Shown piece after piece: positions 40,297-47,549 of a stretch of DNA of 64,000 nucleotides. The stretch is from Candidatus Saccharimonadota bacterium. GTDB lineage: Bacteria > Patescibacteriota > Saccharimonadia > Saccharimonadales > Saccharimonadaceae. The notes under the pieces were generated by a model. It had not been told where the DNA came from and made no database searches. It saw only the letters and a list, made by a program, of their open reading frames with translations. A program made the translations under genes and the position numbers. The DNA is taken from contig JAFWLO010000012.1 in NCBI GenBank assembly GCA_017545595.1, positions 62,001 through 126,000 on the forward strand. The letters run 5' to 3'. How positions within the stretch are numbered: the stretch's first letter is position 1; each line of letters starts with the position of its first letter.

Positions 40297-41586
40297 ATGA
40301 AAAAATTGAACACTTCTCCGATTTCTGGCATGCAGGAATTATTGCCTTCTGAGCAGGCTATTTTTGATAACTTTAAGAGAAAAATCGAAGAAGTTTATCA
40401 TAGGTTCGGGTTCTTAAGAATAGAAACTCCACTTATTGATCGTTCTGAGATACTTTTTGCGAAAGCAGGAGGAGAAACAGAAAAACAGATTTATAAAGTT
40501 GTTAAAACCGAGGAGACGGCGGATTCAGCAGATCAGGCGCTTAGGTTTGATCATACCGTTCCTCTCGCGAGATATGTCGCAGAACACGAAAACGAGCTTC
40601 AATTCCCTTTTAGGGTTAGTCAGGTCGGGAGAAACTATCGCGGAGAGCGCGCACAGAAGGGACGATTCCGCGAGTTTTACCAACTCGACATTGACGTTGT
40701 CGGAAGGAACTCACTCCCGATTGAATACGACGCCGAGGTTATTTCTGCTCTTGTTTCTGCGCTCGAAGAATTAAAACTGCCTAATATTCTCGTTCGCATT
40801 TCTAACAGAAAAATACTTTCTGGTTTTCTCGAGGCGCTTAACTTAAATCATCTTTCTGGTGAGATTTTTAGCATTATCGACCACGCCGAGAAGGTTCCGG
40901 AAGAAAAAACAAGAGAGAAACTAGTCGGACTTAATATTGGTGATGAGAATGTTGTAAAAATTACAACATTTATTGGGATTTGCGGGAGTTTAGAGGGGGT
41001 TCAGGAAAAGTTCACTGAGCTCGGGATAGAAAACGAAAAATTCTCGGAAGGAATAGAAGAACTTAAGAAAGTAGTTGAATTGCTTAAACTTCAGGGGTTC
41101 GATAAACAAGTTTCTGTCGATATGAAAATTGTTAGAGGACTAGATTATTATACCGGGACGGTGTTTGAGACGGTCCTTTCTGAGCATAGAGAAATTGGCT
41201 CGATCTGTTCTGGTGGAAGATATGAAAATCTCGCTGGGCTTTATACGGACCAAATTCTTCCTGGAGTTGGAGGCTCGATTGGACTTACGAGACTGTTTTT
41301 CTTGATGCGAGAGCTCGGCCTTGTCGAGGAAAACGCCGAGAAATCTGTCGAAATCGCGATAATTCCCTTCTCTGAGGAGCATTTTAATTACTGTTTTGAG
41401 CTTGCGAAAAAGTTCAGAGAAAAAGGAAAAAGCGTCGATCTCGTATTTGTCGATAAAAAATTATCAGACAAAATGAAATATGCTTCGAAAGTCGCAAGAT
41501 TTGGGATTGTTATTGGAGATAACGAAATAAAAACCGGAAAACTTTCCATTAAAAACTTCGAGACTGGCGAGCAGGCCGAGCTTTAA
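40297..41586 (+). CDS. hisS: Histidyl-tRNA synthetase
   Basis: Class II synthetase for tRNA-His. It is 429 residues. Motif 1 is at the N terminus (GFLRIETPLID); motif 2 is RNYRGERAQKGRFREFYQLDID near residues 110-130. The histidine-specific RGLDYYTGTVFET lies near residue 277 and CSGGRYENL near residue 307. The anticodon-binding domain is at the C terminus. The last bases overlap the convergent DsbA-like gene by 4 bases. Confidence 0.95.
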   Translation: MKKLNTSPISGMQELLPSEQAIFDNFKRKIEEVYHRFGFLRIETPLIDRSEILFAKAGGETEKQIYKVVKTEETADSADQALRFDHTVPLARYVAEHENELQFPFRVSQVGRNYRGERAQKGRFREFYQLDIDVVGRNSLPIEYDAEVISALVSALEELKLPNILVRISNRKILSGFLEALNLNHLSGEIFSIIDHAEKVPEEKTREKLVGLNIGDENVVKITTFIGICGSLEGVQEKFTELGIENEKFSEGIEELKKVVELLKLQGFDKQVSVDMKIVRGLDYYTGTVFETVLSEHREIGSICSGGRYENLAGLYTDQILPGVGGSIGLTRLFFLMRELGLVEENAEKSVEIAIIPFSEEHFNYCFELAKKFREKGKSVDLVFVDKKLSDKMKYASKVARFGIVIGDNEIKTGKLSIKNFETGEQAEL

Positions 41587-42269
41587 AGACCGGCCTCGAG
41601 CATTTCTTTGGTTTCTGACCAGCCCCAAGTCGAGTCGAAGCCTCCGGTTGCGTATTTTCCAAAAACAAAGTATGGCAGACCGGAAGCTTGCGCGGAGGCG
41701 CGATAGGTGTTCTCCGTAACTTGGCTTAAAGCTTTTTCTTCGTCGAAACAATTCTCAAAAGATTCTCCGAGGCCAACTTCTTTTCCGATTTCTTTCCAAT
41801 AGGAAGTCGGAAGATTGGTGATTTTCGGGGCGGTTTTTGAGTTTCCGAGACCTTTTGAATAATAATCTTCGAAGATGGAATCGACGGCGAGGTGATAATA
41901 GTCCCAGAATTTGTTTTCTCTTGCGGCACAGTAAGCTCCCTCGGCGGCTGGGCGAGAGAAAGCGACATCGGAGGACTCGTAGAGCATATCCGTCACGCGA
42001 ACTTCGTAGGCGATTTTGTGATCGGAGAGAAACTTCTCAAACTCTTCTTCGTTGTCACTAATGGTTTTTGCGTAATAATTGCAATATGGACACATGAGGT
42101 CAGTATAGACGATGTAGTGACGCGTCGCATTTTCAACGTCACCGAGAGTCATAGCGTCGTTCCAAATTTTTGACTCGATTTCTGGAGGCTTTACGGAACT
42201 GGAAATTATAGCGAGGAGAATAACTCCAAAAATTCCGGCAAGTATCAGTATTCTAGCAAATTTCGGCAT
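41583..42269 (-). CDS. DsbA-like thiol oxidoreductase, membrane anchored
   Basis: 228 residues. An N-terminal anchor (about residues 5-25) is followed by a DsbA-type thioredoxin fold with YTDLMCPYCNYYAK near residue 58 and the cis-Pro loop ASGLPYFVFG near residue 200. It catalyses formation or exchange of disulfides in secreted proteins; several nearby secreted proteins have paired Cys. Its start overlaps the end of a gene for a membrane protein with a CPTC motif by 17 bases, suggesting a redox pair. Confidence 0.85.
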   Translation of the reverse strand: MPKFARILILAGIFGVILLAIISSSVKPPEIESKIWNDAMTLGDVENATRHYIVYTDLMCPYCNYYAKTISDNEEEFEKFLSDHKIAYEVRVTDMLYESSDVAFSRPAAEGAYCAARENKFWDYYHLAVDSIFEDYYSKGLGNSKTAPKITNLPTSYWKEIGKEVGLGESFENCFDEEKALSQVTENTYRASAQASGLPYFVFGKYATGGFDSTWGWSETKEMLEAGL

Positions 42270-42927
42270 GAGATTTTTCCTTCTTTTTCTCGCGTTGTTC
42301 GCTTTTGATTATAGCATAGGTCTCGAAACCAAGTTTTTTGAAAACAAAAATCGCGAGAATAATTGCGAAGATATTTAAGAAAAGAGATATTCCTCCCGCG
42401 AGACGCACGGAACTCGAGGCTCCCGAGAGAAGCGTCCCGAGAAGCGGAGCGAGAAGAGTCGTTCCGCAAGTCGGACAACCGGAGCCGAGAACAGCGAGTC
42501 CCGCGACAATTGCAGAAGACTCAAGACCGGAGTTATTAGGCTCTTTTTCTGGACTATTTTTCTTGATTTTTTCTTTTTTATTATGCTTTGCGACGAGAAC
42601 AACGAGAGAAATTAAAATTGACTGCAAAATTATCAGAAAAAAGTTTAAAATCCAGTCAGAAAACTCCTTTTTTATGCCAAAAATTGCTAAAAATGCGTTT
42701 TTTATGATGTTTAGGGCGCCAAAAATGTTTCCGGATTTTATACTTTGTCCTATCAGACTGAACGAGGCGAATCCGCTGGAAAGGAGATTTAGTAATGTCC
42801 CGAAAATTATAAATGTAATTATAAACGGAATCCAAAAGGATCTCTTCTTTGTCGCGAGAAGAAGTCCTCTCGTAGCGAGACCAAACTCATCAAACCATCT
42901 TTCTAGTTTCGGACGAATTTCTTTCAT
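42253..42927 (-). CDS. Membrane protein with intramembrane CPTC motif, candidate redox partner of DsbA
   Basis: 224 residues with four or five membrane helices. VLGSGCPTCGTTLLAPLLG lies at the start of a helix near residue 150. A CxxC next to or inside a membrane helix is typical of proteins that recycle thioredoxin-fold partners (DsbB, DsbD/CcdA, VKOR), but the sequence fits none of them well. It is translationally coupled to the DsbA-like gene. An extended -10 TG-A-TAAAAT (42935-42940) lies 7 bases before its ATG, inside the end of the preceding gene. Confidence 0.65.
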   Translation of the reverse strand: MKEIRPKLERWFDEFGLATRGLLLATKKRSFWIPFIITFIIFGTLLNLLSSGFASFSLIGQSIKSGNIFGALNIIKNAFLAIFGIKKEFSDWILNFFLIILQSILISLVVLVAKHNKKEKIKKNSPEKEPNNSGLESSAIVAGLAVLGSGCPTCGTTLLAPLLGTLLSGASSSVRLAGGISLFLNIFAIILAIFVFKKLGFETYAIIKSEQREKKKEKSHAEIC

Positions 42928-42932
42928 TGAAA

Positions 42933-44093
42933 CTATTTTATCACGGCATTTCCGACGACTTGACCATCGACGGAGATTTCGTAATTCCCTGTTTCTAGAG
43001 AAGGAACGCTAAAGACGAGAGTTTTGAACGCGGATTCGGCCTTAAAATTAACTATTTTATTCGTGTCGGTGTTTTTGACATAGACTGTCGAACCAAGCGC
43101 GACGGTCCGACTAAGCTCGGCTGATAAGAACTTCTGACTAGAACCCTCGGCGGGCGCCTCTAGCATTCCGCTCCCGAGAGCGACGAGATTACCACCGTTC
43201 ACGGTTACACCTTTGTCGCTATCAATCGCACTGTTGTCAGAAGAATTCGACATAGCAAGAATGTTCCCGCCGTTTATTTCTATGCTATTATTCGAATCTA
43301 TTCCATCTCCTTCGGCGCGAATCCAAAGAATCCCGCCATTTATCGTGAGTTTTCCGGCATTATCCCCGCCGGCGTTTAGACCGTCGTCATTGCTTGTAAT
43401 CATGATTTTCCCGGAGTTTATCGAGAGAGGAGCATTGTTCGTGGCGATTCCTTCACCGCCATCTTGGCGTCCAGAGACGATTAGAGTTCCGAAGGATTTT
43501 TCTTCGCCGAGAGAGGAGATAGAAAGCGGGCCGTTCGAGAAAATCGCGCCGTCGAATTCGCTTTCTCCGCCGTCAGTGAGGGTGTTTGTTGTATTTTCCA
43601 TGAGAATAATGTCGAGGGAATTTGTCGAACGGTTAGCAATTGCGGAGCTTTCAGAACTGGAAACGGTGATTCCGTTCAATTTTAATGTGACGGGGCCATC
43701 AGAATCGACAAAAATGGAGTAGTTCAAAATTCCGCTCAGGGTATGTTCGCCAGAGGCGGTGATAGTGATGTTGGAATCGTAATTTGTTAAATCTATTTCC
43801 GAATCATTCACGATAACTCCGTCAGAAAGATTCTCGGCAGAGGTTTTTGATTTTTCTTCGGTTCTAGGAATGACGGAATCCATGCTGTCACGGTTTATCT
43901 TGAGGTCGTCTCGGCGAGAAAAGAGGAGCCAGCCAATGCACGCAAAAGAAACAAGAAGCATACAGGCAAGGATAACTATCCAAACCGAACGAGTCTTATC
44001 CGAAGGCGAGATAGACTTCTTTTCTTCGAACTTGTTAGGTTCGAGTTCGTCTTGTTTTTTCATTTCAGGAAGTGAATCCGGCATTTTTTCCAT
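42933..44093 (-). CDS. Membrane-anchored Cthe_2159-like (DUF4353) carbohydrate-binding protein
   Basis: 386 residues. A cytoplasmic N terminus and one helix (about residues 40-60) are followed by a repetitive beta-helix domain. Tell-tale rungs are GVIVNDSEIDLTNYDSNITI, TLSGILNYSIFVD, a DDGLNAGG loop, INGGILWIRAEGDGIDSNN and VNGGNLVALGSGM. Cthe_2159-type proteins bind cellulose or acidic glycans. GGAG sits before ATG 44093; a TTG four codons earlier is less likely. The gene precedes the CPTC and DsbA genes on the same strand. Confidence 0.75.
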   Translation of the reverse strand: MEKMPDSLPEMKKQDELEPNKFEEKKSISPSDKTRSVWIVILACMLLVSFACIGWLLFSRRDDLKINRDSMDSVIPRTEEKSKTSAENLSDGVIVNDSEIDLTNYDSNITITASGEHTLSGILNYSIFVDSDGPVTLKLNGITVSSSESSAIANRSTNSLDIILMENTTNTLTDGGESEFDGAIFSNGPLSISSLGEEKSFGTLIVSGRQDGGEGIATNNAPLSINSGKIMITSNDDGLNAGGDNAGKLTINGGILWIRAEGDGIDSNNSIEINGGNILAMSNSSDNSAIDSDKGVTVNGGNLVALGSGMLEAPAEGSSQKFLSAELSRTVALGSTVYVKNTDTNKIVNFKAESAFKTLVFSVPSLETGNYEISVDGQVVGNAVIK

Positions 44094-44143
44094 AAAATAC
44101 TCCAAAATAAAATTACATAACCATTATAACATATATTTTATGA

Positions 44144-44149
44144 TAAAAT
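44144..44149 (+). promoter_or_regulatory. Phosphoesterase extended -10, leaderless type
   Basis: TG-A-TAAAAT lies exactly 6 bases before the ATG at 44156. Confidence 0.65.
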
Positions 44150-44155
44150 AATTAA

Positions 44156-45151
44156 ATGAATTTTAAGGAACCGGTTTTTTGTTGTGTCAAGAGGTACAAA
44201 ATGCCGTTTTTTGAGAGTTTTTCTGATAATTCTTCTGATTCTTTTTCTTGCACTTCTGGAGATAGGGCCGAAAAAGTTAAGACTAAAATGCCTTCCGAGG
44301 ATAAAAAGCACATGAGTGTCGCACTGATAGGAGATCTGCACATAAACCCCGCGAGTTCTGAGAAACAACTTGGCTTTTTGAAGAAACATTTAGGAGAAAT
44401 TCGTCCAGATTTAGTAATTATTCATGGGGATTTGGTCGATTCGGCGGAATATATTGATGATAAAAAATGCAGAAAGATGCTCATTCGGGAGCTAAAGACT
44501 TGCTCGGAAGTTGCAAAAACAGTCGGGGTACTCGGAAATCATGATATTGTTTTGGCGTCGGCCCTAAAAGGGCGAAAAAAGAAGAAGCCTGAGTTTTTCT
44601 CGGAGGCGGAAGAAAAATGGAAAAAAATTTTTAACGAAGCGGGGGCAAAATTACTTGTTGATGAGTGGTTTGAGATGGGAAAATTAAGGATTTTTGGATT
44701 TTTTCAGGACGAGAAATGTTTAGTTAAAGGCGAGAAAGCTCAGGGGAATTTTCTTGAAATACGAAAGAAAATTGAGCTTCTTAAAAAAGATAGGAAGCTC
44801 ACAACCGAGGCGGGGAAAGTCAATTGGTTTGTTTCTCATATCCCGATTGAGGAGCTTGTCTCAATGAAAGAGCTTAAAGGTTTTGAGCTGTTCAGCTTTG
44901 GACATACGCACGGAGGTTGCGTGCCGGTCGGAGTGGATAGGATTGTCGATAAAATTGGTTGGAACGGGGGCGTAATTAGCCCGAGAAAAAAGCTGTTCCC
45001 TAAAAAGCAGACACGAGGCGTGGAGATTTTGCCGAACAGAGCGAGAGTAATTGTGAATTCTGGGATGACTGGAATCGGGACTACAGCTTATCTACCGTTT
45101 CAGTATCTCAACCCTCTAAAGGCAGCAGAGATAGGCGTGGTGGAGTTTTAG
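44156..45151 (+). CDS. Metallophosphoesterase
   Basis: 331 residues of the calcineurin-like superfamily. Metal motifs in order: VALIGDLHINP near residue 48, IIHGDLVDSAEY near residue 83, VGVLGNHD near residue 122, FVSHIP near residue 225 and FSFGHTHGG near residue 248. Two metals would be bound. The first 45 residues are Ser-rich and precede the domain. Its substrate cannot be told; related enzymes act on nucleotides, lipids or nucleic acids. The start follows an extended -10 by 6 bases. Confidence 0.85.
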   Translation: MNFKEPVFCCVKRYKMPFFESFSDNSSDSFSCTSGDRAEKVKTKMPSEDKKHMSVALIGDLHINPASSEKQLGFLKKHLGEIRPDLVIIHGDLVDSAEYIDDKKCRKMLIRELKTCSEVAKTVGVLGNHDIVLASALKGRKKKKPEFFSEAEEKWKKIFNEAGAKLLVDEWFEMGKLRIFGFFQDEKCLVKGEKAQGNFLEIRKKIELLKKDRKLTTEAGKVNWFVSHIPIEELVSMKELKGFELFSFGHTHGGCVPVGVDRIVDKIGWNGGVISPRKKLFPKKQTRGVEILPNRARVIVNSGMTGIGTTAYLPFQYLNPLKAAEIGVVEF

Positions 45152-45171
45152 GGGGGAAGATAAACAATTAT

Positions 45172-45201
45172 AAAAAAGGAGACTGCGATGCGTCTCTTTG
45201 G
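45172..45201 (-). terminator. tRNA-Leu/tRNA-Cys terminator
   Basis: GAGAC and GTCTC pair around an 8-base loop; the minus strand continues into six Ts. Confidence 0.65.
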
Positions 45202-45219
45202 TTTTGAGGAGGCTTAATT

Positions 45220-45304
45220 TGGTGCCCGAGATGGGACTTGAACCCATATGAGTTTCCTCATTCGATTTTAAGTCGAACGCGTATACCAATTCCGCCACTC
45301 GGGC
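45220..45304 (-). tRNA. tRNA-Leu (TAA)
   Basis: Class II cloverleaf of 85 bases on the minus strand. Stem TTCGA/TCGAA encloses CTTAAAA with anticodon TAA. CCA is encoded. Confidence 0.95.
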
Positions 45305-45389
45305 ATATTTTTAGGCTAAGAAGCGCGTGAAAAGATTTGAGATTCTTGTCCGTTAGCTCGAAGCCGGAGTTTTAAGCTATAAAACGATT

Positions 45390-45463
45390 TGGAGGCGCCG
45401 ACCGGAATTGAACCGGTGTACAAGGTTTTGCAGACCTCTGCGTAACCACTCCGCCACAGCGCC
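45390..45463 (-). tRNA. tRNA-Cys (GCA)
   Basis: Complete 74-base cloverleaf on the minus strand with anticodon loop CTGCAAA. CCA is encoded. A TG-A-TATAAT box lies just upstream. Confidence 0.95.
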
Positions 45464-45496
45464 GTCGAAATAATTATATCATAGAAAACATTTAAA

Positions 45497-45640
45497 AAGA
45501 AAAAATGCGCCCGGCGAGACGCATTTTGATGTTTATTTTCGGTTTTAGTGTTTTTTGTAGGTTATATACAAAAACAGGAAATATATCACCCACCTCCGAA
45601 ATTCAGACGACTCTCAACGTGGTCTTCGCCCGAATTTCAT
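45497..45640 (-). ncRNA. Candidate small RNA with promoter, stem-loop and terminator
   Basis: A stand-alone transcription unit of about 144 bases. A TTGACG/TAAAAT promoter (45647-45674) drives it and a terminator hairpin (45502-45526) ends it. Near the 5' end, GAAATTCGGGCGA can pair with TCGTCTGAATTTC over 13 positions with G-U pairs and a 15-base loop. A GGAGGTGGGTG segment follows, which could be a Shine-Dalgarno site for a short hydrophobic frame (GTG start, 14 codons). It does not match SRP RNA, tmRNA or RNase P in what I can recognise. It could be a regulatory RNA, 6S-like RNA or a tiny type I toxin gene. Confidence 0.5.
45502..45526 (-). terminator. Terminator of the candidate small RNA
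   Basis: AAAATGCG and CGCATTTT form an 8-bp stem; the minus strand continues into a T-rich tail. Confidence 0.7.
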
Positions 45641-45646
45641 GATTCT

Positions 45647-45674
45647 ATTTTATCACAAGCAAAATGGTCGTCAA
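45647..45674 (-). promoter_or_regulatory. Promoter of the candidate small RNA
   Basis: On the minus strand TTGACG (45669-45674) and TG-A-TAAAAT (hexamer 45647-45652) are 16 bases apart. Confidence 0.7.
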
Positions 45675-45846
45675 TATTGATTTTTGTAATTTTTATGGTT
45701 TTATCCGTTCATTTCCCTGTTCGGGTTGTTCGGTTTTTTAGAACATTTTTTCAAGAATTCGCAAATAGATGGTCCAGTCATTGGTACGGCTGGGAGTTTT
45801 TGACTTAAATAGCCGTCCCCGAATCTGATTGAGAGGATTCTTAGAT
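45675..45846. other. Gap without a recognised gene
   Basis: AT-rich spacer between the small-RNA promoter and the terminator of the YcaO operon. An ACGGCT/AGCCGT inverted pair near 45787-45815 is the only structure seen. Reading frames here are short and unconvincing. Confidence 0.5.
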
Positions 45847-45879
45847 ATAAAAAAGACCCGGAGAACCGAGTCTTTTTTT
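45847..45879 (-). terminator. Terminator of the YcaO operon
   Basis: AAAAAGAC-CGG and CCG-GTCTTTTT form a stem with one mismatch and a 4-base loop; both strands end in T runs. It lies just after the Gly-rich gene (stop at 45883). Confidence 0.8.
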
Positions 45880-45882
45880 GAG

Positions 45883-46203
45883 TTACATCAGAAAACGTCC
45901 GAGGAGCAGAGCCAGAAGCGGAACGCCAATAATGAGCGCGAGCGAAAGCAGACAACTTGAGAAAATCGAAGCCTTTTTCGGGGCGCGCACAAAGGGCGGA
46001 ATCCTTCCGTCGGTACATCCAAAGCCCGGCCCGAAGAAGCCGTGGAATCCGTGAGAACCGTAGCTCGGCCCCATTCCTCCTGGACCTAAGCTAGGGCCGA
46101 ATCCTCTTCCAAATCCAGGACCTCCGGGACCGCCTGGGCCAAAACCTGGTCCACCGAATCCACCTGGCCCGGGACCCGGACCAAATCCAAATCCTCCGAA
46201 CAT
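45883..46203 (-). CDS. Gly/Pro/Phe-rich membrane-anchored protein, candidate YcaO substrate
   Basis: 106 residues. Residues 1-62 are almost only Gly, Pro and Phe with a few Ser, Tyr, His and Arg (MFGGFGFGPGPGPGGFGG at the start). A FGCTDGRIPP junction follows, and then a C-terminal membrane helix (about residues 80-104). There is no signal peptide. AAAGGAG precedes the ATG with ideal spacing. The gene starts 22 bases after the YcaO gene and shares its terminator, so the two form an operon. YcaO enzymes modify Cys, Ser, Thr or backbone amides of peptides, and Gly-rich substrates are known (microcin B17), so this protein is a plausible substrate. The role itself is inferred. Confidence 0.7.
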   Translation of the reverse strand: MFGGFGFGPGPGPGGFGGPGFGPGGPGGPGFGRGFGPSLGPGGMGPSYGSHGFHGFFGPGFGCTDGRIPPFVRAPKKASIFSSCLLSLALIIGVPLLALLLGRFLM

Positions 46204-46225
46204 ATTTTCTCCTTTCTCCGTAAAA

Positions 46226-47380
46226 TTACGGGAAGAAATGCGGAATATTCGATTCTTCCAAAGGCTCCTTAAAGGCGGGATGTCTCCACGGGAAGGCGCT
46301 TGAACCGAAAGTTATCGGAACAAGTTTGTCGGTTACGACGCGAATGACACGGAGCGGATGCTCGGCGGGATTATCAAGGCTAACCGTAATAAGGTCGAGG
46401 GCGCGATAAATCTCGTCGAGATTATCGTATTCCATAGTCCTTACCGGGAGATGTTTTTCCGAATCTTCGGGAAAGTTCAGGTATTTCCGGTTTTCCGGAT
46501 TACAGTAGAACAACCCGTGGAGATTCGCCTGGGTGCAATCCTCGGGAGAAAAGTCTGCAAACATCATGTTGTCATAACAGTTGAAATTGCCTTCGGCTTC
46601 TTCGATAGCTTTTTCTATCGCGAGAAGGCGCTCGCCTCTCATGGTCGAGCCTGCGCCACAAACGAAGGCAGGCCAGGAGTTGCCAGTTATCGTTGCGAGA
46701 AAAACTTCTCCGTAGGGCGAGGGGAGCTGAAAAACTTCAAGCTTCCGGCCAACGGATTTATAGAGATATTCCTTGTCTTTGACGAGGTTAATATCGCTGA
46801 TTTTTGCGACGATTTTTCTCTCGGGGTCGGCCCAGAAATGCATCAGGGCGTCCCGTTCAATAAGCTCTTTCACGGCGTTCTCAGTCGCGACATGCTTGTC
46901 GAAATGAGCAGCGACACCAGAGCTGGTTGCATGAAACAGACGACTTCGAGTTTTGAACCCGAAATAAACGAGATCAACAGGGACAAGACAGGTCTTGTCG
47001 GTCCAGAAACGGCGTCCGACCACCCACGGGATAGACTGGTTACGGCTAAACTTTTTAAGTTTAGCCTTTTTCCGCGCATCTTCAGAGAGCGGAGCGTAGT
47101 TCGTCGGATCGAAACAATCGTGGCTGGCGATTTTAAGGTCGCGCATTTTTCCGGTGACAACGTTCTTCGGAGGAATCGAGCAGATATAACGCTCAAAAGC
47201 CTCGCTTATCGCCTTGGTTTTTGCCTCGGCGATGGTTTTTCCGGTTGCATAAGCAGCCTCAAGATGTTCGCCATAGACGGCGACGCCGATAAATAACTGA
47301 GGATTAACTGCGGAGCGATAAACTCGCACCCCAGTAATCGGTTTTCCGTTTCCAACAACTTCAAGTAACCTTTCGTTCAT
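46226..47380 (-). CDS. YcaO-domain protein
   Basis: 384 residues. YcaO enzymes use ATP to activate peptide backbone amides, forming azolines, thioamides or amidines in RiPPs, or modifying proteins. ATP-site landmarks in order are AISEAFERYICS near residue 65, ATENAVKELIERDALMHFW near residue 165 and AIEKAIEEAEGNF near residue 260. The C-terminal part has PLRVIRVVTDKLVPITFG and ends NIPHFFP, a Pro-containing tail that is weakly like the PxPxP end of azoline-forming members. No ocin-ThiF/E1-like partner, TfuA or dehydrogenase is nearby, only the Gly-rich protein gene downstream. AAAGGAGGGG fixes ATG 47380; a promoter 70 bases upstream is near consensus. Confidence 0.85.
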   Translation of the reverse strand: MNERLLEVVGNGKPITGVRVYRSAVNPQLFIGVAVYGEHLEAAYATGKTIAEAKTKAISEAFERYICSIPPKNVVTGKMRDLKIASHDCFDPTNYAPLSEDARKKAKLKKFSRNQSIPWVVGRRFWTDKTCLVPVDLVYFGFKTRSRLFHATSSGVAAHFDKHVATENAVKELIERDALMHFWADPERKIVAKISDINLVKDKEYLYKSVGRKLEVFQLPSPYGEVFLATITGNSWPAFVCGAGSTMRGERLLAIEKAIEEAEGNFNCYDNMMFADFSPEDCTQANLHGLFYCNPENRKYLNFPEDSEKHLPVRTMEYDNLDEIYRALDLITVSLDNPAEHPLRVIRVVTDKLVPITFGSSAFPWRHPAFKEPLEESNIPHFFP

Positions 47381-47454
47381 ATTCCCCTCCTTTGAACAAA
47401 ACAAATGTAACATCAAAAAGTAAAGGTGCGCCACAGATAAGTGGCTCAATCTTC

Positions 47455-47483
47455 ATTATAGCACACTTCGGCAAAAAAGTCAA
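47455..47483 (-). promoter_or_regulatory. Promoter of the YcaO operon
   Basis: On the minus strand TTGACT (47478-47483) and TG-C-TATAAT (hexamer 47455-47460) are 17 bases apart. The leader of about 70 bases holds a GCCAC/GTGGC hairpin. Confidence 0.75.
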
Positions 47484-47549
47484 GCTTTATAGGGGTATGT
47501 AGCGATTCTCATAGAGAAAAGCTATGGTTTTTGTGGTTCCAGAAGGGGT

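Noticed and set aside
45701-46018. Minus-strand frame overlapping the Gly-rich gene and its terminator
   Set aside because: It runs through a terminator hairpin, has no ribosome site and overlaps the better-supported Gly-rich gene.
46358-47296. 312-residue plus-strand frame opposite the YcaO gene
   Set aside because: Antisense shadow of a well-supported gene; no start signals and no family features.
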